A DNA stretch of 64,000 nt from positions 62,001 to 126,000 of the forward strand of contig NZ_JAALJH010000008.1 of NCBI RefSeq assembly GCF_011064615.1, read 5' to 3'. The stretch's first letter is position 1, and the number at the start of each line of letters is the position of its first letter. The notes beneath the pieces were generated by a model. That model did no database searches. It was not told the DNA's origin and saw nothing but the letters and a program-made list of their open reading frames with translations. Made by a program: the position numbers and the translations under genes. The stretch is from Aquisphaera insulae. Its GTDB lineage: Bacteria; Planctomycetota; Planctomycetia; Isosphaerales; Isosphaeraceae. Below, one piece after another: positions 9,410-18,426 of this stretch.

Positions 9410-10756
9410 TCATTCCCTGCACCGAGGATCCTCGCTGGCCAGCCAGCGATCGAGCTCCCCGCGCAGGTCCTTCGCGACCTGGGGGAAGATCGCCGAGACG
9501 TCGCGGCGCTCGGAGACATCCGCCGCCACGTCGTAGAGTTCCGGCTTGCCGCCATTCTGGATCAGGAGCTTGAAGTCTCCGCGGATCGCCGCGAGCTGGT
9601 TCGCGTTCTCCTGCCGCCATTCCCAGAAGAGGGTCCGTGACGGGACGTGGCCCCCCCTGGCCAAGGCCGGCAGCAGATCCACCCCATCGAGCTTCCAGGC
9701 CGGATCGAGCGACGCGCCGGCCGCGGCCAGGAAGGTCGGCATCAGATCGACCAGGCTGACGACCTCGTCCGAGGGCTTGCCGGCCGGGATCTGCCCGGGC
9801 CAGCTCACCACGGCGGGAATCCGGATCCCTCCCTCCCAGAGCGTCCGCTTCTGGCCCCGGAGGGGCCGGTTGCTGTCGAGCGCGGCGCTCGTCCCCTGAG
9901 AGGCGAACTCGAAGGTCGCACCGTTGTCGCTGGCGAAGACGACGAGCGTGTTCGACGCCAGGCCGCGTCGCTCGAGCTCATCCAGCAGCCGGCCGATATT
10001 CCGGTCCAGGCGCGTCACCATCGCGGCGTACGTCGCACTGAGAGGGTAGGCGGAGTTCGCCTCCGGGAATTTCCCGGCATGGCGTGCCACCTCGTCCGCC
10101 GGCGCGGCGATCGTAAAGTGGGGAGCCAGGTAAGAAACGTCCAGGAAGAACGGACCGCCCTTGACCCCGTCCAGGAAGCGGATCGCGCGATCGGTGATCA
10201 GGTCGTCGATGTAACCGGAAACCTCGACATGATCCCGCCCTTCCCAGAGCGTGGTCGGGAACTTCTCCATCGCCTCGTAGGAGTTGGTATAGCCGAAGAA
10301 CTCGTCGAATCCCTGGTCGAGCGGATGGACCGGCTCCTCGCGGCCGGGCCGCGGCTTGCCGTGCTGCCACTTGCCGACGAGCGCGCTGCGATAACCCCGC
10401 GCCCTCAGGGCCTCGGCAATCGTCACCTCCGCGGCGGGCAGGTCCTGATCATTCCGGATGACGCCATGGTGGATGGAGTATTTCCCGGTCAACAGGCAGG
10501 CGCGGCTCGGTCCGCAGATCGGAGCCGCGGCATAGCATCGATTCAGGATCATGCCCCGGCTGGCCAATCGGTCAAGGCTCGGAGTGGCCCACTCCTTCCG
10601 CCCGTTGAAACCGACATCACCCCAGCCCAGGTCGTCGGCGAGGATCACGAGGAGATTCGGGCGGGTTTCCTTCTCCCGGGCCTCGCTCACAAGGGGTGCG
10701 AGTCCCAGCAACAGGGCCCAGCCCGCCGCCTGCCATTTTCCCAGCAACGTTCTCAT
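9410..10756 (-). CDS. Sulfatase, Cys-type, secreted
   Basis: A 448-residue sulfatase that hydrolyses sulfate esters, probably of polysaccharides, outside the cytoplasm. After a signal peptide (residues 1-26) come the metal ligands in ILADDLGWGD (Asp41, Asp42) and the signature CGPSRACLLTG, where Cys81 would be converted to formylglycine. The SDNGAT segment supplies further metal ligands and GKWQHGKP is the conserved Lys/His region. Length and order fit the arylsulfatase A family. The formylglycine-generating enzyme is not encoded here. ATG at 10756 follows GAGG by eight bases; the 22-residue upstream extension has no leader. The substrate cannot be read from sequence. Confidence 0.93.
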   Translation of the reverse strand: MRTLLGKWQAAGWALLLGLAPLVSEAREKETRPNLLVILADDLGWGDVGFNGRKEWATPSLDRLASRGMILNRCYAAAPICGPSRACLLTGKYSIHHGVIRNDQDLPAAEVTIAEALRARGYRSALVGKWQHGKPRPGREEPVHPLDQGFDEFFGYTNSYEAMEKFPTTLWEGRDHVEVSGYIDDLITDRAIRFLDGVKGGPFFLDVSYLAPHFTIAAPADEVARHAGKFPEANSAYPLSATYAAMVTRLDRNIGRLLDELERRGLASNTLVVFASDNGATFEFASQGTSAALDSNRPLRGQKRTLWEGGIRIPAVVSWPGQIPAGKPSDEVVSLVDLMPTFLAAAGASLDPAWKLDGVDLLPALARGGHVPSRTLFWEWRQENANQLAAIRGDFKLLIQNGGKPELYDVAADVSERRDVSAIFPQVAKDLRGELDRWLASEDPRCRE

Positions 10757-10868
10757 CTCGAACCTCGGCACGGACTTGCGAGGGACGATTCCCCGCGTTT
10801 CGCACGCTTCGCCCGTCCTCACAACTCTTTTTTCGTCGCTGGAGCACGGTGAACTTGAGTAAAATCAC

Positions 10869-10888
10869 ATTATCCCTACCAGGATAAT
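10869..10888. repeat. Inverted repeat at the sulfatase promoter
   Basis: The arms ATTATCC (10869-10875) and GGATAAT (10882-10888) are perfect reverse complements separated by six bases. They lie over the proposed -10 region on the minus strand, about 115 bases upstream of the sulfatase start, where an operator would act. The region is AT-rich compared with its surroundings. No regulator gene is adjacent. Confidence 0.4.
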
Positions 10889-10911
10889 AGGTTTTATGGC
10901 AAGGGGTCCAA
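10884..10911 (-). promoter_or_regulatory. Candidate sigma-70 promoter for the sulfatase
   Basis: On the minus strand TTGGAC (10911-10906) and TATTAT (10889-10884) are separated by 16 bases, close to the TTGACA/TATAAT consensus. Transcription would start near 10877 and leave a leader of roughly 120 bases before the sulfatase ATG. Supported by pattern and position only. Confidence 0.4.
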
Positions 10912-10971
10912 ATCGGATTGGTGAGATGAATCCACGTGCGCGTCCGAAGAAGTGGACGGAGCGGATGCACC

Positions 10972-11427
10972 TCAGGTCTCATCGGGGATGAGGAAGCTCA
11001 GGTGATGGGCACAGTGGATGCATTGCAATTGCACCCACTCGTCGCGAGTGAGATAGCCGAAGAAGCGATGGGGGATTTTTGGTCCATCGGAGGCCTGGAA
11101 GTGGGCGATCGCGGAGCGGAGGGACTCAACCGCATGGGGCGTGTCGACCTCGGCGCCGGGGAGGACCTCGCTCGGGGCGGGGAGTCCTTCGGGGATCTGA
11201 CGCGATCGAAAGACGCTCGCCTTCTGCTCCGGCGAGACCCACAACGAGGTATCGGGCGTGGCCACGGCAGGGTGGTCGACGACCCGGCGCGCGACAGTCG
11301 CCAGGTGTTGACAGATCTGCCCCAGTGACCAGGCCCCGACGGTCGTACAGCCTTTCTGGAGCCGTTCGACTTCCGGCATGATCTCGTCCAGGCTGGTGAA
11401 GTTCAGCGTCCTGCGTCCTGGAGTCAT
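10972..11427 (-). CDS. DUF1569 (DinB-like) protein
   Basis: A 151-residue cytoplasmic protein matching the DUF1569 family in layout: RRTLNFTSLDE at the start, WSLGQICQHLA (His41 of the DinB-like helical bundle) and a C-terminal QCIHCAHHL segment whose His residues could complete a metal site. DinB-like proteins include thiol-dependent metal enzymes, but this subfamily has no assigned activity. It is transcribed toward the sulfatase, from which it is separated by the promoter region at 10869-10911. Confidence 0.8.
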   Translation of the reverse strand: MTPGRRTLNFTSLDEIMPEVERLQKGCTTVGAWSLGQICQHLATVARRVVDHPAVATPDTSLWVSPEQKASVFRSRQIPEGLPAPSEVLPGAEVDTPHAVESLRSAIAHFQASDGPKIPHRFFGYLTRDEWVQLQCIHCAHHLSFLIPDET

Positions 11428-11584
11428 GGCGTCCTCGCAATGGGCTTGGGATTCGATGAGAACTCGGGCCGACCACGGCCATTATGACGCGAGCCGGCGC
11501 AGGGAGGGGAGTTGGTTTGTTAAGATCCCTGCTGGCAAGGGCCGCGAACCCGGGTATCGACGACGCGTTCACGGGGCGTTGAGG

Positions 11585-13546
11585 ATGGGATCGAGCGATC
11601 GAAGAGGGCGAGATCGGTTCCGGGCCGCTTTCCTCGGGATACTCGCCCTGTCATGCATGGCGGCAACGCCGGCCGTGCGCGGGGGCGAGCCCGGCGATGC
11701 CGCCGACCGCATGGTCGCGGAAATCGAGGAAGAGGGGGGCGTCATCGAGCGCGACGAATCGAAGCCGGGCAGGCCGGTCGTTCGAATCGAGCTCTCCAGC
11801 CCGCGCGTGAACAATGCCTTCCTGATCCGCCTCCGGCATTTCCCGGGCCTGCGCGAGGTATCGATCTCCTGCCAGGACGTCACCGATCTCGGGCTGACGG
11901 CGCTCGTCCGACTTCGGGACCTGGAATCGATCCGATTCCGGAGCGACGTGCTGATGGGCTGGGGGATCGCCAGCCTGGCCCGGCTGCCTCGGTTGAGGAA
12001 GCTGGAGATCACGGGGCCGAGGCTCGGCGCCTCCTGCTTCCGGTCACTCGGGCAGCTCCCGGAGCTTCGCGAGCTCAGCATCGAGGTGGCCGAGGGGCCG
12101 GGCGAGGCCGCCTCCCGGCTCGAGGTTCCGCCTCGCCTCGAGACGTTGACGCTCGTCAATGTCGAGGGCGCGAGCCTCGTCCTGTTCCGGAACCTCCCGC
12201 TACTTCGCGCGCTCACCATTGACTCGCACGGCGTGAAGGACGAGGATCTCGCGGCCCTCGGATCCCTGACGGGGCTTGAAACCCTGAGGATACGCAACGG
12301 CACGCTGACGGGTGCGGGGCTCGAATTCCTCAGCGGGCTGGCGAGCCTGAAGGACCTCGAGATCCCCGGCGACTCGCTCACCGATGCCGGCATCTCCCGG
12401 ATGCCATCGCTCCCGAATTTGAAAAGCCTCAGGATCGCGACGCGTTCCACGATTCGGGGCCTCTCCGATCCGGGGATGGTCGCGCTGGAGAAGCTCCCGG
12501 GGCTCGAGACCCTGGATCTGGGGACCTGGCCGTGTTCGGACGCAGGGCTGGCCCATCTCCGAGAAATGCGACAGTTGCGACGCTTGACGCTCCATAGTCC
12601 GAACGCGACGGACGAGGGCATCGGCATCCTGGCCGGGCTGACGGAGCTTCGGACACTGGACCTTCGCGGGGTGCCCGTCCGGGATGGCGGCCTCGGATCG
12701 GTCGGAAAGCTCCCCCACCTCGAGGTGCTCCTGGTGGAGAGCCCGAACCTGTCCGATGACGGCCTGAGGAATCTCCGGGGCCTGAAGTCGCTGCGAACGC
12801 TGCGGATCAACGGCGTCTTCTCGGACAGGGGGCTCGAGGTGCTGGGCGGGATGCCTTCGCTCCGGGACCTGACCATCGAGGATTTCACCGCCGAGAACTC
12901 CGGCTCGGCCACGGGCGCCGGGCTCGCCGGACTCGCCGCCCATGCCGAGCTCGAATCGCTCACGCTTTCGGGGCTGAATCTGGATGACCGCGGGTTGAGC
13001 TGCCTGCGGAACCTGTCCCGCCTCCGGACCCTCTCGCTCCAGGCGCCGGGCCTTCGCGACGAGGGGCTCGCCTTCCTCGGGAGACTGACGAGCCTGCGGA
13101 CGCTCACGCTGAACGCGTACAGCATCCGGGGAGCGGGGCTTTCCCACCTGGCGTCGCTGCCGGAGCTGCGGACGCTCGACCTGGAGTGCGAGGGCCTCGA
13201 CGACGAGGGACTTGCCCAGTTCCATCCCCCGCCCGGCTTGACCTCGCTGCGGCTGAATGCGCCTTCGATCGCGGGGGACGGCCTGGACTCGCTGCGCGGA
13301 CTGACCGCCCTCCGCAGCCTGCGGATCCTGGCGCCGAAGTCGCGCGGCTCGTGGCTCGTCCATATCCGGGGATGCGCCCAGTTGAGGGAGCTTTCCCTCA
13401 CGGGCGTCCGGGTGCAGGAGGACGACCTCCGGCAGCTCGAGCTCCTGAAGGGCCTGCGACGACTCGAATTCAACGCGATGGACGTGCCGGGAGAGGGACT
13501 GGTGCGCCTCCACAAGGCGCTGCCTCGCCTGATCATCGCACTCTGA
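11585..13546 (+). CDS. Secreted leucine-rich-repeat protein
   Basis: A 653-residue protein with a signal peptide (about residues 1-33, ending near AVRGGE) and then about 22 leucine-rich repeats of 23-25 residues. The repeats have the form LxxLxxLxxLxLxxxxLxDxGL, closest to the ribonuclease-inhibitor/AMN1-like type common in planctomycetes. These form a curved solenoid for protein binding; the ligand is unknown. ATG at 11585 is the best start because it is just upstream of the leader, although only AGG directly abuts it. The stop is 5 bases from the convergent permease gene. Confidence 0.85.
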   Translation: MGSSDRRGRDRFRAAFLGILALSCMAATPAVRGGEPGDAADRMVAEIEEEGGVIERDESKPGRPVVRIELSSPRVNNAFLIRLRHFPGLREVSISCQDVTDLGLTALVRLRDLESIRFRSDVLMGWGIASLARLPRLRKLEITGPRLGASCFRSLGQLPELRELSIEVAEGPGEAASRLEVPPRLETLTLVNVEGASLVLFRNLPLLRALTIDSHGVKDEDLAALGSLTGLETLRIRNGTLTGAGLEFLSGLASLKDLEIPGDSLTDAGISRMPSLPNLKSLRIATRSTIRGLSDPGMVALEKLPGLETLDLGTWPCSDAGLAHLREMRQLRRLTLHSPNATDEGIGILAGLTELRTLDLRGVPVRDGGLGSVGKLPHLEVLLVESPNLSDDGLRNLRGLKSLRTLRINGVFSDRGLEVLGGMPSLRDLTIEDFTAENSGSATGAGLAGLAAHAELESLTLSGLNLDDRGLSCLRNLSRLRTLSLQAPGLRDEGLAFLGRLTSLRTLTLNAYSIRGAGLSHLASLPELRTLDLECEGLDDEGLAQFHPPPGLTSLRLNAPSIAGDGLDSLRGLTALRSLRILAPKSRGSWLVHIRGCAQLRELSLTGVRVQEDDLRQLELLKGLRRLEFNAMDVPGEGLVRLHKALPRLIIAL

Positions 13547-13551
13547 CGGGC

Positions 13552-14562
13552 TCAGGACCGGGATGGCTCGCGGCCGTGGCCCCAGAGCCTCGAGATTCGC
13601 CTCCCCCACTCGCCGCGATGGACGTCCACGAGCACGGCGAGCACGATCACCGCCCCGGTGATCATCCGCTTGGATGGCTCCGAGGCGCCGATCTGGGCGA
13701 GCCCCTGCTGGAGCGTGGCGATGATGAGGACGCCCAGGAAGGTCCTCAGGACCGATCCCCGGCCCCCCATCAGGCTCGTGCCGCCGATCACGACGGCCGC
13801 GATCGCTCCCAACTCCATCCCCACGGCACCGTTCGGGTCGGCCGTGGTGACCTGGGCCACCTGGAAGAGCGCCCCCAGGCCGGCGAGCAGGCCCGAGAGC
13901 ACGAACGGGATCAACTTGATCGGCTTCGGATCGATGCCGGAGAGCCGCACGGCCTCCTCATTCGTCCCCACCGCCACCATGTAGCGGCCAAGGACCGTCC
14001 GGGTCAGGAGCAGGTGGGCCAGCACGACGAGCACGGCCGCGGCGAGGGACGCCCGCGAGACGCCGATGACCGGGACCGCCCGCGCGATCTCGTCGAGCCG
14101 GGACCCGAAGTACTTGGTCTGCGAGTCCGTCACCAGGTACGCGGCGCCCCGGGCCACCTCGAGCATGCCCAGCGTCACGATGAACGACGGGATGGATCCG
14201 TAAACGGTGACCAGTCCATTGATCAGCCCGCAGACGCCCCCCACGCCCAGGCCGAGCAGGATGGACGCGGTTACCCCCCACTTCCAGTCCTCGAGCGCGA
14301 TGCCGATCGCCACGCCGGAGAGGGCCAGTACCGAGCCGACCGAGAGGTCGATCCCGCCGATGACCAGGACCAGGGTCATCCCCACCGCGACCACGGTCAG
14401 GTCCGCCGTGTGATTCGCGATCATCCGGGCGGTCTGGGCCGTGAGGAAGTGCTTGCTGAGCAAGCCGAAGAGGAGCACGAGGGCCGCGAGCACGGCCACC
14501 ATCCCCAGGACGTCTCCGAGTCCGCGAAACCGTGCCCTGAAACCCGGCTTATTCGACCTCAT
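13552..14562 (-). CDS. rbsC: Ribose-type ABC transporter permease
   Basis: A 336-residue inner membrane protein with about nine hydrophobic segments, matching the RbsC/XylH permease family. The GMTLVLVIGGIDLSVGS segment near residue 70 is the family hallmark, and GMLEVARG follows near residue 130. It forms the membrane channel for a pentose or related sugar. Its start overlaps the end of the upstream ATPase gene by 14 bases, so translation is coupled. It is the last gene of a four-gene minus-strand operon. Specificity for ribose is inferred from family and from the nucleoside hydrolase at the operon head. Confidence 0.88.
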   Translation of the reverse strand: MRSNKPGFRARFRGLGDVLGMVAVLAALVLLFGLLSKHFLTAQTARMIANHTADLTVVAVGMTLVLVIGGIDLSVGSVLALSGVAIGIALEDWKWGVTASILLGLGVGGVCGLINGLVTVYGSIPSFIVTLGMLEVARGAAYLVTDSQTKYFGSRLDEIARAVPVIGVSRASLAAAVLVVLAHLLLTRTVLGRYMVAVGTNEEAVRLSGIDPKPIKLIPFVLSGLLAGLGALFQVAQVTTADPNGAVGMELGAIAAVVIGGTSLMGGRGSVLRTFLGVLIIATLQQGLAQIGASEPSKRMITGAVIVLAVLVDVHRGEWGRRISRLWGHGREPSRS

Positions 14563-16123
14563 CGGACGCTCCTCCCGGCCTCTCCGCGCTCGCGCCGGCG
14601 TAGTGTTCGAAGGCCGCGGCCAGCAGGCTCTCCTCCGTCCATTCGCCGCGTTCGAACGTGCGGACTAGCCGACCGGCGGACATGACGGCGATGCGGTCGC
14701 AAATCAGCATCAGCTCCTCGACCTCGCTGGAGACGACGAGGATGCCCTTCCCGGCGGAGGCCAGCTCCTCGACGAGCTGATAGATCGCGAACTTGGCCGA
14801 GACGTCGATCCCGCGGGTGGGCTCATCCAGGAGGATCACGTCCGGGTCGCGGAGCAGCCACCGCCCCATCAGCACCTTCTGCTGATTGCCGCCGCTGAGC
14901 GTGCTCACGGGCTGTTCGAGCGAGTGGCAGCGGAGCTGCACCCGGCCGGCCATGGCCCCCGAGGCCTCGGCCTCGCGCCGGGCCCGGACCCAGAACCCGG
15001 CCGCGAGGAATCGCCGCATGCAGGCCAGGCTGAGGTTCGTCCGCACGGGCAACGACAGGAGCAACCCGGTGGCCTTGCGATCCTCGGGGACCATGCCGAG
15101 CCCGGCGCGCGTCGCCCGCCGGGGTGACCCGATGCGGGCCGGCTTCTTGGAGCCCCGGAGGAAGAGCCGGCCCGAATCCGGCCGATCCGCGCCGAAGATC
15201 GCGCGGAGCAGCTCCGTCCGACCCGAGCCGACCAGGCCGGAGATCCCGAGGACCTCGCCTCGATGGAGGGTCAGGCTCACGTCGCGGACGCGCTCGCCGC
15301 GGGTCAGTCCCTCGACGCGGAGGACCTCGCCCCCGATCGGCCGCGCCCGGTGCTGCACCTGCTTCGCGGGATTGGTCCCGACCATCAGCCGGACCGCCTC
15401 GTCGATGCTCAGGCTCGCCGCCGGACGCGTCGCCACGAGCCGGCCGTCGCGGAGGACCGTGATCCGATCGGAGATTCGCCGCAGCTCCTCCAGGCGATGG
15501 CTCACGTAGACGATCGCCACGCCCATTCGCCGCAGCCGTTCGATGTGGTGGAAGAGCAGCTCGACCTGGGGGGCCGAAAGCGCGGCGGTCGGCTCGTCCA
15601 GGATCAGGACGCGGCAGGGGCGCGAGAGCGCCCGCGCGATCTCGACGAGCTGCTGCTCGCCGACCCCGAGATGGTGGGTCGGGCTTTCCGGGTCCAGGCC
15701 ATCCAGGCCGACGGCCTTGAGGGCCTGCTCGGCACTGTCGCGGAGCGCCCCGAATCGGACGAGCCCGAGGGTCGCGGGGAGCCGGTTGAGGTAGAGATTC
15801 TCGCCGACGCTGAGCGTGGGGATGAGGGTTAATTCCTGCTGGACGATCTGAACGCCCCGCCGCTCCGCGCCGGACTTGCTGGCGGGACGATACGGCTCCC
15901 CGGACAGCTCCATCGAGCCGGAGTCGGGCCGGACGATCCCGCTGATGATCTTCGACAGGGTGCTCTTGCCCGCACCATTGGCCCCCATCAGGGCGTGGAC
16001 CTCCCCCGACAGGAGATCGAGGGAGACGTCCTGGAGCACCGGTGCCGCGTAGGTCTTGCCGACGCCGCGCAGGCGGAGGACCGGGTCGAGGGTCGTATTC
16101 GGCTCGGGGGTCGATTCCGGCAT
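14549..16123 (-). CDS. rbsA: Ribose-type ABC transporter ATPase (two domains)
   Basis: A 524-residue cytoplasmic ATPase with two fused nucleotide-binding domains, as in RbsA/MglA. Domain 1 has Walker A GANGAGKST, signature LGVGEQQ and Walker B VLILDEPTAAL. Domain 2 has a degenerate Walker A (GLVGSGRTELL), signature LSGGNQQK and Walker B VILLDEPTRGID. This asymmetry is normal for the family. It powers uptake through the permease encoded immediately downstream. It starts eight bases after the binding-protein gene ends, with little visible Shine-Dalgarno, suggesting translation coupled to the upstream gene. Confidence 0.92.
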   Translation of the reverse strand: MPESTPEPNTTLDPVLRLRGVGKTYAAPVLQDVSLDLLSGEVHALMGANGAGKSTLSKIISGIVRPDSGSMELSGEPYRPASKSGAERRGVQIVQQELTLIPTLSVGENLYLNRLPATLGLVRFGALRDSAEQALKAVGLDGLDPESPTHHLGVGEQQLVEIARALSRPCRVLILDEPTAALSAPQVELLFHHIERLRRMGVAIVYVSHRLEELRRISDRITVLRDGRLVATRPAASLSIDEAVRLMVGTNPAKQVQHRARPIGGEVLRVEGLTRGERVRDVSLTLHRGEVLGISGLVGSGRTELLRAIFGADRPDSGRLFLRGSKKPARIGSPRRATRAGLGMVPEDRKATGLLLSLPVRTNLSLACMRRFLAAGFWVRARREAEASGAMAGRVQLRCHSLEQPVSTLSGGNQQKVLMGRWLLRDPDVILLDEPTRGIDVSAKFAIYQLVEELASAGKGILVVSSEVEELMLICDRIAVMSAGRLVRTFERGEWTEESLLAAAFEHYAGASAERPGGASDEVE

Positions 16124-16131
16124 CGGGGGAC

Positions 16132-17148
16132 TCAGGGCTTCTTCAGGGTCTCCGCCGTCACCAGGTCCACGGGCGTCGTCTTGTCGGCCGGGGGGGCTTG
16201 CCCCTCCCGGACCTGGATCGCGTACTCGATCCCGAAGACCGCGAGCTGATCGGCGTGCTGATTGATGGTCGCCAGGATCGCCCCTTCCCGGATGGCGGAC
16301 TCGACGGCCGAAATGCCGTCATAGCCCACGATCTGGACCTGGCCGCCCCGGCCGGCCGCCTTGACGGCCGCGAGGGCCCCGAGCGCCATCGAGTCGTTGC
16401 AGCAGAGCAGGGCCTTGATCTCGGGATGCTCGCTGAGCATGGCGGAGGCGATCTTGTTGGCCGGCTCGATCTCCCACGAGGCACTCTGAGACGTGACGAT
16501 CTCGATGCCGGCCGTCTTCATCGCCTCCTCGAAGCCGAGCTTCCGCTGCTGGCCGTTGAATGCGGTCTTGATCCCCTCGAGCATCCCGACCTTGTCGCCC
16601 TTCTGAAGCTTCGTCGCCAGGTACTCGCCGACCTTGCGGGCCCCCTCGCGATTGTCCGGGCCGACGAACGGGACCTTGACCTTCTGCTCCTCCAGGACCT
16701 GTGAATCGAGCTTGTTGTCGATGTTGATGACCGCAATCCCGGCCTCCTGCGCATGCTTGCAGGCGGCGACCAGGGCGCGGGAATCCGCCGGGGCGATGAC
16801 GATGGCGTCCATCCCCTGGCCGACCATCTCCTCGATGAGGTCCACCTGACGCTTCAGGTCGCGTTCGTCCTTGATCCCGTTGACGATCAGCTCGTATTCC
16901 GACGAGTGATCGGCCTGGTGCCGCCTGGCCCCGTCGGCCATCGTCTTGAAGAACTCGTTGGCCAGCGACTTCATGATCAGGGCGATCCGCGGCCTGCCTT
17001 CCTTCTTTCCGGTCGGACTCAGCCCCGGCGGCGGATTGCCCGTGGGGGTTTCCGCCCCGCAGCCGGCGAGGGCCAGGGCCAGCGCGACGACCGGCAAGAG
17101 GCTCAAGTGCAGGCGAGTCGCCCGGTTGGTGGCTCGAGTCGCGGTCAT
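16132..17148 (-). CDS. rbsB: Sugar-binding lipoprotein of the ABC importer
   Basis: A 338-residue periplasmic binding protein of the RbsB family. The leader ends in a lipobox (ALALAGC), so the mature protein is anchored by a lipidated Cys at residue 30. The body has the type I periplasmic-binding features RIALIMKSLANEFF, VIAPADSRALV and CCNDSMALGA. It delivers substrate to the ATPase/permease pair downstream. ATG at 17148 overlaps the nucleoside hydrolase stop by four bases (ATGA). Ribose or another nucleoside-derived pentose is the inferred ligand. Confidence 0.9.
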   Translation of the reverse strand: MTATRATNRATRLHLSLLPVVALALALAGCGAETPTGNPPPGLSPTGKKEGRPRIALIMKSLANEFFKTMADGARRHQADHSSEYELIVNGIKDERDLKRQVDLIEEMVGQGMDAIVIAPADSRALVAACKHAQEAGIAVINIDNKLDSQVLEEQKVKVPFVGPDNREGARKVGEYLATKLQKGDKVGMLEGIKTAFNGQQRKLGFEEAMKTAGIEIVTSQSASWEIEPANKIASAMLSEHPEIKALLCCNDSMALGALAAVKAAGRGGQVQIVGYDGISAVESAIREGAILATINQHADQLAVFGIEYAIQVREGQAPPADKTTPVDLVTAETLKKP

Positions 17149-18191
17149 GGCCGTGGGCCCTCGATGATGCAGGGAGGCTGGCTGGATAGCTGAACAAGGG
17201 CCTCGACGACCCGCGACCGCTGCTCCGGCTTGAGGATCAGGTAGGCATGCGGACCCGCGGGGTCGGGCGCGAAGCTCGTCACCGCCTTGTCGGAGACCGT
17301 CACCTTACCTCTGGGCGAGACGTCGAAGTAGCCCCGGTCCCCGAGAACCGCATACAGGACCGAGGTCAGGTCCCAGGTCGGTCGGTTGTGCGGCGGCGGT
17401 TCGTAGAGGATATAGGACTCGGCGGCGGGATGGTGCTTCACGTAGCCGAAGTCGCGGAGGATGCTCTCGGACGGGTAGGGGAGGGCGATACCGATCTCGA
17501 AACCGCTGAAGACCATGGGAGTCGGCCACTGGGCGACGAGCTGCTGACAGCTCGGGATGTCGCGGGCGACGTTGTACTCGCCGAAGTGGGCATTGCCGTC
17601 GATCGGCACGAACGCGCCGGCCATCAGCGAGAGGAGCTTGACCTTCTTCTTCACGAGCTCCACACCCGAGAGCGGCGAGTCGTCATCGGGACCGGACGCG
17701 AGGAGCCTCGCGAGATTCGTCGAGAACCCGACCTGCGCGATCACGACTGATTGATCGGGTTGACCGGCGAGGACCTTGCGGAGGACTTTCGTCGCGGAAG
17801 GGGCGTCCTTGCCGGATCTCAGGTCGTGCGGATAGCGGTCCTTGCCGTCCCCGTCCTTGGCGTCGACGAGCGGGAGATACTTCCCCTGCTCGACCACACC
17901 ACCCTTGCCCACGACGCCGATGGGGATGTCGCCGTGACCGTAGAAGGTGTTCACCAGGTCGACAAACGGGGCGACCTTCTCATTGTCGACGGTCACCGTC
18001 ACCGCCAGCAGCTTGCAGGCGCCTCGGGACTGGAGCGAGTGGATCATCGAGAGCGCCAGGACGTCGTCGCAGTCCCCGCACATATCCGTGTCGAAGATCA
18101 GGCCGGGGGGATCGGCGGCGGCGACAGGGGCCGCGGATCCCGCCATCAAGACGGCCGCGATCGACGCGGCCAGACCATGGAACCACCGCAT
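17145..18191 (-). CDS. Exported nucleoside hydrolase
   Basis: A 348-residue member of the inosine-uridine nucleoside N-ribohydrolase superfamily, which splits nucleosides to base plus ribose. It begins with a Sec signal peptide (to about residue 26, VAAADPP). DTDMCGDCDDVLAL then supplies the Asp cluster that binds calcium and the ribose hydroxyls in this family, in the variant form with two extra residues compared with DTDPGIDD. It heads the operon and overlaps the sugar-binding protein gene by four bases. An exported hydrolase followed by a ribose-type importer suggests extracellular nucleoside breakdown coupled to ribose uptake. Substrate preference cannot be told from sequence. Confidence 0.88.
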   Translation of the reverse strand: MRWFHGLAASIAAVLMAGSAAPVAAADPPGLIFDTDMCGDCDDVLALSMIHSLQSRGACKLLAVTVTVDNEKVAPFVDLVNTFYGHGDIPIGVVGKGGVVEQGKYLPLVDAKDGDGKDRYPHDLRSGKDAPSATKVLRKVLAGQPDQSVVIAQVGFSTNLARLLASGPDDDSPLSGVELVKKKVKLLSLMAGAFVPIDGNAHFGEYNVARDIPSCQQLVAQWPTPMVFSGFEIGIALPYPSESILRDFGYVKHHPAAESYILYEPPPHNRPTWDLTSVLYAVLGDRGYFDVSPRGKVTVSDKAVTSFAPDPAGPHAYLILKPEQRSRVVEALVQLSSQPPCIIEGPRP

Positions 18192-18426
18192 GGGCTCGAG
18201 GACCTCGCACGAGGGTCATTCGGAGGGAAGGGCCGTTGGGAGCCGGCTTGCCGTACTATAAGGGACGCGACGAGGGGCGGGCAACCATCCGGTGCTCCGA
18301 CCCGGGATCGGCCCCGCCGCGGTGGCCCCTCGCGTCGAGCCGGATCGCGTCGTATCGTGATCGGCATGCGGACGGACGCGCGGAGCCGGCCGCCAAACCG
18401 CGTCATCCCACCAGAGGGGAAAGCCG

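Noticed and set aside
11569..13546. Tandem DNA repeats in the LRR gene
   Set aside because: The periodicity is at the protein level (about 24 residues) with diverged codons, so it is not a DNA repeat array or CRISPR.
12200..13609. A 469-residue minus-strand frame and a similar one at 11569-13536
   Set aside because: Both mirror the LRR repeats of the plus-strand gene, which makes them look periodic without being genes.
18236..18262. TTGGGA and TATAAG as a promoter before the isomerase-like gene
   Set aside because: The spacing is only 15 bases and the -35 box is weak; not enough to call.
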